Shown: in pieces, positions 1 through 11,689 of the stretch
Layout: each line of letters starts with the position of its first letter
Position numbering within the stretch: the first letter of the stretch is position 1
Assembly: GCA_021521415.1 (NCBI GenBank)
Contig: JAIQDT010009058.1
Location: 35,110 to 99,109, forward strand
DNA from: Bidens hawaiensis
Taxonomy: Eukaryota > Streptophyta > Magnoliopsida > Asterales > Asteraceae
DNA length: 64,000 nucleotides
Reading direction: 5' to 3'
Program-made: the position numbers and the translations under genes
The notes under the pieces: generated by a model
What the model saw: only the letters and a program-made list of their open reading frames with translations
What the model was told of the DNA's origin: nothing
Databases searched by the model: none

Positions 1-513
1 TAGCTACCGGGGCATGTTGTGGGCGGAAAGGGGCCACAGCGGTTGATTGAGCGTGGGAAATGGAGGCACGCAGCACGAACAGTCCAGGCTTCACTGTAGC
101 TTAGCATAATTACATCACATACATCATTTACATACATACTTATTTTATGATTACAAGTGTTAACTTGTGAATACTCGTAACTGTTTTCTTAAAACTCGTG
201 AAACTCACCAACTCTAGTAGTTGACCCGTTTTAAACTGCTTTTCATGGTTACCGAAGTTGGAAAATCCGTGATTGTGTGCTATCTGTTACTAAACGTGAT
301 CGATGCGGTGTGAATAGAGGCAAGGTTACCAGTGTGAGTAGAGTAGCTTATGAGTATATTTTGTTGTAACACCTAGTTTGTAGTCAAAGATAGATCAATG
401 TAATATAATGTAAATTAGTTGTAATGTTTCTTTATAAACAATGTTGTTGATATCAGAGGTGTATGTTAAATTCCCGTTTTACGCTTCCGCATTATGCTAG
501 TCGGGGTGTGACA
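1..513 (+). mobile_element. 3' part of a Ty3/gypsy LTR
   Basis: This stretch is the reverse-complement counterpart of 53822-54267: base 1 aligns with about 54266 and the stretch near 448 with 53822. It runs about 65 bp further, to the terminus GGGGTGTGACA at 513, where copia coding sequence starts abruptly. The LTR is therefore read left to right and its element lies off the left edge. The family belongs with the gypsy copies near 52.6-56.8 kb. No coding potential belongs to it: the apparent ORF starting at 463 only runs through the junction. Confidence 0.7.
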
Positions 514-2590
514 GACAGCATGTACAGAACCAGCTTTGAAGATAAGGGAAAACAAAAACAAGTTGATTTAGACAAGCTATGGTCATCTGTTGCTCCTGAA
601 AAAAATGGATTTAACTTTGAGAGAAGCAACCAACCAAGGTCTGAAGTTGATATGAATGAACAAGATGCAGCAATTGAAGTCTCTAATGAAGGTCCAAGTG
701 AAGTAGAGAGTGAACCCATTCAAAGTCAACAACATGTCCAGTCTAAAGGGATAAATCAATTTGAAGATTGGTTTCAGTCTTTGTTTGACTCTCTACAATT
801 TGGGTCAAATGAAGCATCATCATCAGAGATTAATCAAGTTAAAGAAAATGATGAAAATCAAGTGAGAATTGAAGATGAATCTGCTGAGTTAAACATGACA
901 AATCTAGAGACAGAAGTGTCTGCACAACAGGTTATGCAGACCACCTCTGTTGAAAGAAATCACCCTGCAGAAAATATAATAGGAAACTTGTATGAAAGAG
1001 TGACTAGAAGCTCTTCTGAAAAGACAAACATCTGTCTGTATGCCTGTTTCTTATCCCAAGTTGAACCAAAGAACATTAGTCAAGCTTTGAAGGACAACAA
1101 CTGGGTAGAAGCTATGCAGGAAGAGTTAGCCCAATTCAGAGACTTACATGTATGGGACTAGGTGGACAAGCCCAGAGGCAAGTATGCTATTGGAACAAAA
1201 TGGGTATTCAGAAACAAGAAAGATGAAAGGGGGATAGTGATCAATAATAAAGCAAGATTGGTAGCTCTAGGATGCTAACAGGAAGAAGGAGTGGACTTTG
1301 AAAAAGTTTTTGCTCCAGTTGCAAGACTAGAGGCTATTTGGATCTTTCTGGTATATGCAGCATCAATGAACATTAAAGTCTATCAACTTGATCTGCATTC
1401 TTAAATGGAAAGATTGATGAAGAAGTTTATGTCACTCAACCACCTAGATTTGAAGACCCAGTTGATCCCAACAAGTTTGCAAGCTCAACAAAGCACTTTA
1501 TGGACTGCATCAAGCACCAAGAGCCTGGTATGATGAGTTGTCAAACCATTTGTTGGAAAATAGCTTCTGTAGAGGAGCCATTGACAAGACTCTATTCTAC
1601 AAAATGAGGAACAAGGATTTTCTACTGCTGCAAGTGTACATGGATGACATTATCTTTGGCTCTACAAATGAACAAATGTGCAAAGAGTTTGAGCAAGTGA
1701 TGAAGTCCAAGTACAAAATGAGCTCAATTGGGGAAATGAATTTCTTCCTTGGACTTCAGGTGCAACAGAAAGCTGATGGAATCTTCATAAATCAATCAAA
1801 GTATGTACAAGAGATTCATAACAAATTCAAGTGCCAAGACTTCAAGACAATGTCCACTCCAATGGACACATATGAGAAAATGGTACCTGATGAAAAGGGG
1901 GAGCCGGTAGACCAGCATGAGTATAGGGCCAAGATAGGATCACTGATGTATCTTACAGCATCTAGGCCAGTTATTATGTTTGCTGTGTGTGTCTGTGCCA
2001 GATTCCAAGCTAACCCCAAGGTCTCACATATGCTAGCAGTTAAGAGGGTCTTCAGATATCTAAAGAGAAAACCAGATTTGGGGATTTGGTATCCAAAGAA
2101 CCCTTCCTTTGACTTGATGGCCTACACAGATAGTGACTATGATGGTTGCAACATGAGTAGAAAATCAACCTCTGTAGGATGCTAGTTTCTAGGGAATAGG
2201 CTGGTGTCGTAGCAATGCAAGAAGCAAACTACAGTGTCAATCTCTACTGCTGAAGCTGAGTATATTGCTGCCTCTGCTTGCTGTGCACAGGTTCTGTGGA
2301 TTCAAAATCAACTGCTGGATTATGGTCTGAATTTCTTACTTACACCTATTTTAATTGATAATACTACTGCTACATTTATTGTTAAGAATCCAGTCCAACA
2401 TTCTAAGACTAAGCACATTGAAATTAGACATCATTTCATTAGGGACTGTCAGGAAAAAGGTTTAATAGAAATGAAAAAGGTAGACACATCTGATAACTTG
2501 GCTGATTTGTTCACCAAACCTTTAGATAAAACCAGGTTTCATTTTCTGTTAAAATGCCTAGGAATGATAAATGCTGATGAAGTTTGATTT
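514..2590 (+). pseudogene. Decayed Ty1/copia (Sirevirus-like) pol: RT and RNase H
   Basis: This is the 3' half of a copia polyprotein, cut at its left by the gypsy LTR. 514-1161 encodes the linker and the start of RT (the region with PKNISQALKDNNWVEAMQEE). 1162-1537 carries RT in broken frames with several stops. 1538-2185 holds the catalytic block (VYMDDIIFGS) and the LGLQV region. 2234-2587 holds RNase H with STAEAEYIAAS, the KTKHIEIRHHFIRD block and LADLFTKPLDK, ending at a TGA. These are diagnostic copia motifs, and the wording resembles the Sirevirus branch from memory. At least five in-frame stops or frameshifts make it non-functional. The integrase, protease and gag parts are missing, presumably left of the window. 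Confidence 0.85.
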
Positions 2591-4030
2591 AGGATGTGTG
2601 CTTAAGTGAGGTGCTTACTGATTATCTATGTTACTCACTTTGAATGTTTGCATGATGAATTTCTATGCTTGAATGATTACTCAAATTGCATTAATCATGT
2701 GTGTGACTGTCCTTGTGTGGAAATTTTGTTAAAACTACAATTTACAGCTTTTAGTGCATTGATCTGTGCTTGCATGATGTATTTATGTGATTCTAAGTAC
2801 TTCGAGCATGAATCTGTGCTTGATAGTGTGCTTGTTGCTCCTTGAGCACAAGCAAAGGCTCTTGTAAGACTATTCTAAGTCATTCGAGCACAGATATCAT
2901 AGCTCAGCTGCTCGATCATAGAATTTTGTCTTGAAAACTTTTTCAAGTATTTCGAGCATACTTTTGTGTTGCATGGTGTGTTTAATGCTCTACGAGCACA
3001 AACAAACCATACTTGAGGTTTCTCAAGTAACTCGAGCACAAAAGATGTGTTAATTGTGTTCGACCATGGACATGTGGTGTGGAAAACTTTTGAAGTATTT
3101 CAAGCACTAGTATATTGCTCGAGCACTCAGCTAAGTCCTTCGAGCACATGCACTGAAATGATCAATGTTAAGTTTTCTCTACTGACTTTCGAGTATGCTT
3201 GATGAACTTCTGAGCATGCTCGACAGACTCATGTGATTATCTGAATGATTTCTACTGTCTGATGAATGTGTTTTGATACTGTGATAGTGTGTGCTTGTTA
3301 AACATGCTTAAATGACAACACTGTTTTTGAAATCAATGTTTTTCAGTTGAACTTTCAAAAGGAAATGGTTTTTAAAATGATAAAATTTTTTGACTAAGCA
3401 ACACTGTTTTCGGTGATATTTAATATGAGAAATGATAATATTATCCAACTTCGCAACTTAAAAGAAGCTAGAAACTGTTTTCTGTGGAGATTGAATCCAA
3501 CCGAAAATGGGAAATGATAGTATATTGTCTAATCTCCTAACCCATAGATTGAAAGCTTAAAAGGTTTCTGTTCAGTATATTGACAATTTGTGTGGTATCT
3601 TCTCATGAGTGTAGTGACTGATGTGATACAAACCTAATAATTGTGCTAAGTTTGATGTGGTGATTCATCAGAAGACCAAGGTATGTTTCCTTGCACATCT
3701 CTCCGTATGATAGGCAAAAAGGTAATTACCCAATCATACACGAGCCCGTTGTTGTCTTGGTCTCTCAAAATCAAAATTATAGAATATATGAGCATTAAAG
3801 AGCTATATGCGATTGAAAGTCTATCAAGGTTAAATGAAGCATAAAGAAAAATATTGAGAAGGAAAATTCGAATATTGCTTCAAAATATTATTAAGAATAA
3901 ATAAAATATCATGACTTTAAGGGGCACCAAGGAAACTACTAGAGTGGGGCATTCAAATAAGTCCTAAACACTCTAAATGTAAGGCATGTAAGTCCGGATG
4001 GCTTGTAAGTCCAACGTTCAACCTTGAAGT

Positions 4031-4032
<2 letters not shown>

Positions 4033-4071
<39 letters not shown>
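4033..4071. repeat. (TA)n microsatellite
   Basis: An uninterrupted run of TA dinucleotides lies in the motif-free middle of the spacer. Confidence 0.95.
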
Positions 4072-4073
<2 letters not shown>

Positions 4074-5345
4074 CTGCTCGAATATAAATATTTTGACCAA
4101 GGCATCAGGGGGTTGAAGTCAAATTGGGGTGATTAGAGAAAGCTAAATAAGCTTTGAGAAGAGATAAGGAACAACCTGAAGTCCAAAGTGTAGCCATTCC
4201 AACTCAAGCTCTTAATTGAATCTTAAGTATATCACGAAAGTTATAAGAATCATGTTAAGTACTTCCACCTAGTGTCAACCTAACTTAAGTCATAATAAGG
4301 CTGAAAATGAAATGGTGTGACAGTTATTAGATAATCTGATCCCATGTTGAGATATTTCCAAATGATTTGAAATGCATTTTGAACTGGATTTTGATCTCTA
4401 TTTCACCTTAAACAAACTATTTAGGTCAGCTCATCAAATTTAAATGATCATTTTTAATTCGAGCAAAAGAAATTTGCTTACTAAGCATGATAACATTTTG
4501 TCAAGCATCTTATGTGACTTGTATAAATTATCAAGTGTTTCAAGTATGCATTTTACCTTCGAGCATACTAATGATATGAAAATTTGCTGTTAAGTGTTTC
4601 GAGCATGCATCTTACTTACGAGCACCCACTACTATGTGAAAATGGATGTTATGTGTTTCGAGTATGATTGCATGATGCATTGTAAGACATAAGTTTTCGA
4701 GCATAGAAGTATGTTAGGTGTTTCAGAATGACCGTTAGAGCTTAAGGAAATGGATCACTTTGTTAAGTAGTTCGAGCAAATTTGTGTGCTAAACACTTAG
4801 GTTGCGCGATTCAAGTACAGGCATAGAAATGTTTAATATGATAAGGCTTTCGAGCATAAAGGTACATTGAGCACATTGAGCTTTAGCAATCTAAGTTAGT
4901 CGAGCAAAGGTTCTAACACTTAAGAATGCATCTCGAGCATAGGATATTGTCATGATAGATTTCTAAGTATCTCGAGCATGATGCATCTTCAAGTAGGGTT
5001 AGATTACTGGTGTGACTCAAACTTACATATTTAAGATTTTGTTACGTTCGAGCACACTAACCCTCGAGTATGACTCAGTACTCGAGCAAGTTATGATCAA
5101 CCATCTCTGGCTAGCATCGATATCAAGTCTATTCGAGCACATTGCCTCAAGTATACTAGTGCTCAAAGGAATCAGATTCCAAGTACTACGAGCAAGGGTT
5201 GTACTATGTACTCGAGTACAGAGGAAGATAGCTGTTGCCTTGGTTGTATGCTCGAGCATGGGAGGTACATTAAATTTGAAATTAATTGACAACTGTCGTG
5301 TGCTAGACAACAAATCGAGGTACTGTACCACCCAAAGGTTAGGTA

Positions 5346-5356
5346 TAAAAGGGGGA
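5346..5356 (+). promoter_or_regulatory. TATA box upstream of the accessory ORF
   Basis: TATAAAAGGGGG lies about 360 bp before the accessory ORF start and about 90 bp after the last copy of the CGAGCA motif. It is followed by a pyrimidine-rich stretch (TTCCTCTCTT) typical of plant transcription starts. Possible 3' splice sites (TGCAG) near 5590 and 5699 suggest a spliced leader ahead of ATG 5706. It could be a private promoter for the accessory ORF or the core promoter of an LTR. Confidence 0.5.
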
Positions 5357-5705
5357 CTTAGAAACTTTTTCACATATTTCTTCCTCTCTTAAACCTAAAC
5401 ATAAAAACCCTCTTGCTCGTGTTATCTTCCACTTGCTCGATTACTCTAATACTTGCTCGATTTTACTTCGAATACAGCCATTAGCTCTATTTCGACTTCG
5501 GTAAGACATCGTTATTCGATAATCGTAACACCGATCTCGAAATTAGGGTTTCCAATTGATTTACGAACTAATTGTTTACTTGTTTGTGCAGGTACGCATA
5601 TTACTACGGAACAGGTTATTGAAGACACTAAAATCATCTACTCATCTTCGATTATTAGTTCAGCAACTTTGTGTACTGACATAATTTTTTTATTCTGCAG
5701 AACTA

Positions 5706-6927
5706 ATGGCTTTAAAATTTGAGAAGAGGCAAAATATGTGCGCTCAGTTGGAGCTCGATGATGACAATCAGGAGTTGGAGTTAACGATAAACTTTTTTAG
5801 GAACTCCAACCTGAGGGTAGCATTAACTGAAAACCCTGCAATATACAGGAATCATATTTCGGATTTTTAGGGATCTGCAACATATGTCAATGATGTAAAC
5901 GGGGAGAGAATTGGCGCATCGGTTTTAAATCATGACATTAAGATAACAGAAGCCTCAATCAGAGCTGCACTAGACCTTAATGACAATTTTGAGGCTCAGC
6001 CATCTTACTCGGTCCAGAGGTTATTGAGAGTCTTTCAAGAGACTATGGGCTACCAGGGAGGAGTAAAGGAGGGACAGTTTCAAAAAGGAAGTTGTCCATT
6101 GATCTACAGGTTCCTGATTCATCATGTGATCCAGTCCTTATCTCCTAGGAGAGGGACTTGGACTTTATTGAGCAGAGAGCTTGGGACTCTCACAGTAGTA
6201 ATACTCTATCAGCAACCCTTTAACGTTTCAAGACTTATCTTTCAAGGGTTGGTGTCCAATGCAGAGAAGGCAGAAGGTCAAAGATTCCTTATGTATCCAA
6301 GGTTTCTACAAATTTTGATAAACAGAGATTTGCCTGATCTTCAAAAGAACGGGTGAAGTTTTGAGGCTGCAGGACCCCAACATTTGCAAAGGAATGAAAG
6401 ATGCTCATAGAAAATTTGTTGATAATGATGAATGGGATGTACTCCCATGGTTGCTTGTATCAGCACTAGGTGCTATTAATGTACCTAGAACCCCAGGGAA
6501 TAGTGATGCTGAAGAGGATGATGATGGAGATAATGATGGTGCAGATAATGATGATCAAAGTGATGATGGGGACAATGGTCCAGAAGGTGTACATGGCATG
6601 GTTGTTGATAATAATGATGATGCATAAGAAGTTGTTGAGGGAAATGTGCCTTTGATTGAACAATTTGCACATGAGGGAGATGATGCAGAAGTGGAGGTAC
6701 ATGTAGAGATAGATGAACCAGTTGTGAGTCCGATCAATCAAGCTACAGAACAAGTGGATGATGATGTATTTATAGCAAATGTTGTATCAGATGTTGCTGC
6801 AACCATCCATAACAGACTCACCACCACCCGAGATCCACAATGATGACACAGACTCAATTGATCTGAATGATGTCGATGAAAATGTTCCTTCCTCCCCAGC
6901 TACAACCGAACCTGCCCTATCTGATAC
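5706..6927 (+). pseudogene. Retrotransposon accessory ORF, N-terminal part
   Basis: ATG 5706 opens a frame that is clean to 6356 except for one TAG at 5868-5870. The product has a globular N-terminal part with the blocks RFLIHHVIQSLSP, QPFNVSRLIFQGLV and FLMYPRFLQILIN. A frameshift near 6357-6361 leads into a strongly acidic, low-complexity Asp/Asn/Glu tail (6480-6920), itself broken by a stop at 6627. The same blocks occur in the - strand copy near 49.5-51.7 kb. I recall similar proteins from daisy-family Sirevirus-like elements, where they are usually unnamed. The function is unknown. The env-like position after pol does not prove an envelope role, and I see no signal peptide or membrane segment. 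A solo LTR interrupts it at 6927. Confidence 0.65.
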
Positions 6928-8835
6928 TGATGTGGTCTCATTTATACATCTTATTATATAAATATTTCCTATACTTTTAAGTGCTTTTGAGCCAAGTTTT
7001 TGTTGAATATTATTATTATTATTTGGTTCATGTGTGAGTTTAATGGTTTCAAGAGACAATGAGTTAAAATAAAATACTTTTGCTAAACTTGAGACCCGAC
7101 GAATGAAGAATCAAGCATATGATATATTATACTAATTATTATTATAGTTATATATAGTATGCTAAAAAGGAAAAAAGAAAAAAAAATAAAATAAGAAAAT
7201 AAAAAAAGAAACAAACGTAGCTCATTACTATAATAATAATAATAATATTATGAAAAAAAAATATATATTAAAGAAAGTTACGTATCATAAATAATATATA
7301 ATAATAATAATGGTTAAAGTTTATGACTTATATTAAAGTTTATGACTTGTTATAGTGGGTTGGGCCCACATGGATCCAAGGTTTTGAGAGAATGCTGTCG
7401 GTGGAGACAAGTGGAAACAAAACCACCGTCATATATGTTGATATATAAAGACAGAAACAGCCGTCATAAGAGAGCTACATCTTGGAAACACTTTGATAAA
7501 TATTCGTGGAGCAGGAAAGTGGTTGGAGAGAGAGTAGCCTACAAGAAAGTGGACACAAGAGGAAAAAGAAGATTCCATCCGAAAATATTATTTCTTTGGG
7601 TTCCAAGCCCGCCGCAAAAGAAGATAACCGCAAACAAGAAAGTAGTTTTGGGTTCGGGTTCTCACCTACTCACTCAAACACGGTTGTCTTACTTTTAATT
7701 CTATTATTTTTATTATGAACTTTGTTGAACCAGTTTATTTTATTTGTTTGTTTTTATGAACATGATTATTGGCTAAACCCTTTTTAGTTGCCTAGGCTTT
7801 GAATGAATATTTGTTGACTTTTGGTTTGCTTGTCGGTATTAGGTTATTGGTGTTGGACTAATATTATTGTAATAGACCTTTTGATGCTTTTAAAATGAAT
7901 ATGCATACTCATTATTAATTTACTTTTATTCAATAAGTTCCATATGTGTCTTTGTGAATGTCTTTCGTGTGTAGACGTATATTAGGTTACCTACTATGTG
8001 TCATAACTAGTTTATGGTTTATAGTCAACATATTCCATAGGAACTATTGTTTGAGGGTTTAGAGATTTTAAGTGTTCTACCTATCTTGAGACTAAGAGGT
8101 AATAGATAGTTGGGGTTGTCTTAGTCATTAGGTGGTTTGGGTATAGATTACACGAGAGTGTATTTTCCCCTTATTGTCTTTTGATTTTTGCTATCCTAAG
8201 TCTTTTTTAGCATCTTTAGGTTACTCCTTACGTCCCTTACACTCCCGGATGTATTGTGATTAGTGAGACTGAGAGGTGATCTAGTCATTAGAGTACTTTA
8301 ATATTGTTGGAGAGACTGAGAGGTAATCCAACCAACCGGTTTGCGTCATACGTCCCTTAGGTAATCCTTTTAGGTGACACCCAGAGAATGATTAGGGATC
8401 CACTAGGATGTCTAGGGCATCGTATCTTTAGATCCCGATTCCATCACAATTTCCTTAGCCAATAAGCATCCAAGATTCACAAATAGGATTTCAAGCCTAG
8501 GTAACGCCTTTCTCATTATTGACTTAAGAACTCTAATTTATTTTTCCTAGTTTAATTTAGTTTAATTAATTATAAGTTTTAAAATAAAATAAATAAAAAT
8601 CCAAAAATAATCTTAATCTTAATTATTAGTTTAAATAGCTTTTAGAATCTAGTTTCGTTAATTTAATTAGTGTATCTAGGGTTCGATATTCCTGGACTTC
8701 CCATAGCTATTCTACACCCGATAGATTCACTTGCCTGTTGCTAGTGGTTTGGTTTAGGGTATTATAGGGTTTTATTACTCGTTGTGCCAGGTTGATTAAT
8801 TGCAATATTTTTATATACCACTTTTAGGCACATCA
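6928..8835. mobile_element. Solo LTR, 1908 bp
   Basis: The segment starts TGATGTGG and ends GCACATCA, a short inverted terminal match with TG and CA ends. It is flanked by a perfect 5-bp direct repeat GATAC (6923-6927 and 8836-8840). No internal coding region or second LTR is visible, so it is best read as a solo LTR. Removing it brings the two halves of the accessory ORF together. The ORFs at 7342-7718 have no recognisable product. Confidence 0.85.
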
Positions 8836-10058
8836 GATACTAAACAACTTGATGACACACATATTCAATCACCACCAACATCACCAATTACCGAACCTAT
8901 CATCACCACACCTGTTTCTCAATCTAATCAAGATATACTTCTTCAAACCCCACCATCCTCTCCATTACAAGAAATACATACAACTACCACTACCCATCCA
9001 ACACAACCACCACCCACAGAACTTGAACCTTATAAAGTTCCATCTCCTGAAATAGCTGAATCGGAAATGCCAAATCAAGAAACTCCACCATCGAGCCCTA
9101 ATCTTTATGATATTGTTTGTGAGAATGCCAGGCTTGAATCAGAAAACATCTTGTTAAGAGAACAGAATGCTATATTAACTGCAAGGAACTCGGCTTTGGA
9201 GGCTGCTTTGACTGAAGCTCTAGAACGAATTCGAACCCTTGAGGGGCAGTCTGAGGTTGAGAAGACCTCAGATGCACCAATACAGGGGGAGAAACCAGAA
9301 GGTGCAGAGAGTTTAAAGGTGATCGGAGAATTATATGAAATTTCTGATGAGGAAATTGTGGAAGTTGGACCATCAGATGCACTGAAGTTAATAAATGAAG
9401 AGTATGAAAATGACAAATCTGGTGATGAGGGGAGAATGAGGAAGAAGAAGAAACTGAAGAAGAAATTTTGAAAAGAAAAGAAAAAGGAAAGGGGATTGCA
9501 CTTACTGATAATGGTTTACATCCCCTGCCCCAACATAAAGTTCAATCTGATGATATACTGCACAAAGAAAATGTGATTGATCCTGATGTTGCAGAAGCTG
9601 AATCTGTCAAGACTGCCATGAGATTATTGAACGAGGATTTGGAGTCTTTGGATAGAGAAGATGAGTAGGAAATACCTCAGGAAGTGCTTGAAGCACTATG
9701 AAAGAGAAGGAAGAGGAGGATGAGAGGTTGAGGAAAGAGGCAGATGATGCCATTAAGGCTACACTTGAAGCTCTCAAAGCAAATTTGAATATTGATGAAC
9801 AAGAGCACACAGTGACTGAAGAACCAGTGATGAGTGAACATCAAGAGCCTATGGTAACCGAAACTGAACTACCTGAAACAGAACCTGTAAACACTGAAAT
9901 GGAAACTAATAATGAACAAGAAACTAGTCTGGGATTAAGAGAAGAACCTGAGAAGGATGAGGAACCAAGAATGCCATGGAACATTTATGTCAAATTCATT
10001 GCTCAATTAGTCATGCTCAGAACACATTTTGACATTCTCCTACATCCTGAAGAGTTCA
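8836..10058 (+). pseudogene. Retrotransposon accessory ORF, C-terminal part
   Basis: This continues the ORF interrupted by the solo LTR. 8836-9471 encodes a Pro/Thr/Ser-rich stretch (repeated PPSSP-like motifs), then a heptad-like coiled coil (about 9106-9250, from ENARLESENILLREQNA onward), then an acidic region and a Lys-rich run. Short frames continue at 9468-9668 and 9698-10050, with more Glu-rich sequence and another likely helical segment, after frameshifts or stops at about 9470 and 9668. The end is cut by a gypsy fragment in opposite orientation at about 10059. The role is unknown; low-complexity linkers plus a coiled coil suggest an oligomerising structural protein, which is inference. 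Confidence 0.6.
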
Positions 10059-10534
10059 CACCAGAAACTGGCTGCAGCCAAGAGAGCTCTTCCTGCTCGG
10101 TAACCCAAAGCTCTTCTTGGTCAACTTGGTTAATGATGATGCAATTTTCAAAAAGTCAGGAATGAAGCGGCGGTAATACCCCGCCAAGCCCAAAAAGCTA
10201 TGGATTTCGGATGGAGACTTAGGAGATTCCCATTCGTTTACGGCTTCCACCTTTGTAGGGTCAACCAAAATACCACTCGGGTTAATAACATGACCCAAGA
10301 ATTGAACCTTGCGTAACCAAAAAGAACACTTAGAAAATTTCACGTATAACTTGTTCTTTCGCAGAGCTTCCAAAACTTTCGTGAGATGACCGGCGTGATC
10401 GGATTCGCTTTGGAATACACAAGAATGTCGTCGATGAACACAATAACTGAACGATCGAGTTGAAGGATATGGCAACTTGAAAGAAAAGTTAAATGGTTTA
10501 ACATACTGCCGGATAACTCCCGAGAAATATACAT
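10059..10534 (-). pseudogene. Ty3/gypsy reverse transcriptase fragment
   Basis: On the - strand, two overlapping frames encode a piece of gypsy RT. It contains the catalytic block [13 protein letters not shown], then FSKCSFWLRKVQFLGHVI and the tether block [18 protein letters not shown] frameshift lies near 10400. Only about 475 bp are present, with no LTR, primer site, integrase or RNase H around it, so it is a stray fragment joined to the end of the accessory ORF. The wording matches the chromovirus-type RT at 59998-62698. Confidence 0.85.
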
Positions 10535-11689
10535 ACTTTACAAGTTTTAAATCTTTGAACTGAAAATTAACGGGTGTTACAATTTGTCATTAAAAAAACT
10601 TGAAGTTATGTTACCAAATTTATACAAATTATGCAAACATAATGTATACATACATAGACGACATACATATTTGTCTTAACAAATACTATGTTCTAAAATC
10701 AATTTCATTTTCCTCGATTTTAGTGCGTAATAAAAAAAAGTTTAAATGTCTAATTTCAACACACAATAGACAACACTAATCATATTTTTTAAATTCATAC
10801 ACTCATATTGTCATGAGCTTACATTAATAATTAACCCAAAAAAGAAAATCACAGAGCACCTTCAATTTCAAAATCCTAACCACCCATGAAACCAAAGAAA
10901 AGATTATAAAGTCAATACCTTAAAAGATTTTCTAGTAAAACCTTGTGACCAATCTCATAAGAAAACACATGCATAATGCATGCATACTCCACTTGATTCT
11001 CATTCAACTCTCTTGCCTCCAAGATACATATGCACACATGCTTAGGCTTTTTAAGCTTCAATATATCATCTTGAGCTTCAATCCAACAAAAGTGAAAGCC
11101 TTAGTTGCTACTTGATTTGCTACTAACCAATTGAAGGTAAGTATTCAGTTGTAAATCGAATGTGGACTTAGTGGTATTTATAATAATCTTGTATATAACT
11201 TAAAAGGCTTTTGGTTTTCTTATGAATATTTAACATCAAGAAACCATTTACTTTTATGCACCTTTAATTCCATTAATTGTCTTTAAAGGTTTTTCAATTG
11301 AATGTCATGATGAAAATAATAATATGGATAGATGATGGCACTTTAATGAGATAATTGATGACTACATAAACCTTAAAGGATGGAAGAGTAATTACCCTAA
11401 ACATGAGGCTTCATGGACTTGTACAATATGCTTGAAGAACGAATCGAGGGATTGGCAAATTACTTTTTCTGCCCAATTGTGAATTATCTCTTTTGTCCTT
11501 GTTCTCTAATTGTGAAATTACCATGGCTGCCCATCACTTATGCTTAATAATATAATAATATAGATATACATATATATATATATGTGTGTGTGTATGTGTG
11601 TGTGAGTGAGTGTGTGTGTGCGTGTGTGTGTGTGTTTTTAGTTAACGATTTTCCTACCCGTGTAGTACATAGGTCAATAACCTTAGTAT
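10535..11689. other. Non-coding stretch with TG/TA microsatellite
   Basis: No gene or complete element is recognised. At about 11562-11636 there is a compound (TA)n(TG)n microsatellite with interruptions. The ORF at 11544-11747 on the - strand is this microsatellite read as His-Thr repeats and is not a gene. Confidence 0.5.

Larger units (their letters stand above)
2591..5704 (+). repeat. Spacer carrying a dispersed CGAGCA motif array
   Basis: No gene is visible between the copia RNase H stop and the accessory ORF. More than twenty copies of CGAGCA (usually TCGAGCA followed by C or T) lie on the + strand in two clusters, about 2806-3145 and 4459-5260, mostly 20-90 bp apart. Related CGAGTA forms are mixed in. 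Three inverse copies (TGCTCG) follow at about 5415-5460. The intervening stretch 3200-4450 lacks the motif and holds a TA microsatellite. ORFs at 5012-5392 and 5023-5373 overlap on opposite strands and have no recognisable content. Confidence 0.7.

Noticed and set aside
463..1161. A single 232-codon gene starting at 463
   Set aside because: The first 17 codons are LTR sequence; the rest is copia pol, so the start is a junction artefact.
2806..5260. CRISPR-like array
   Set aside because: The repeated word is only 6-7 bases, spacing is irregular, and this is plant DNA.
5012..5392. Two overlapping opposite-strand ORFs of about 120 codons
   Set aside because: No recognisable motif on either strand; they lie in the motif-array spacer.
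5706..6356. Retroviral envelope gene
   Set aside because: The position is env-like, but there is no signal peptide, membrane anchor or cleavage motif.
6466..6753. Antisense Ile/His-rich ORFs
   Set aside because: Shadows of the Asp/Asn-rich acidic tail of the accessory ORF on the other strand.
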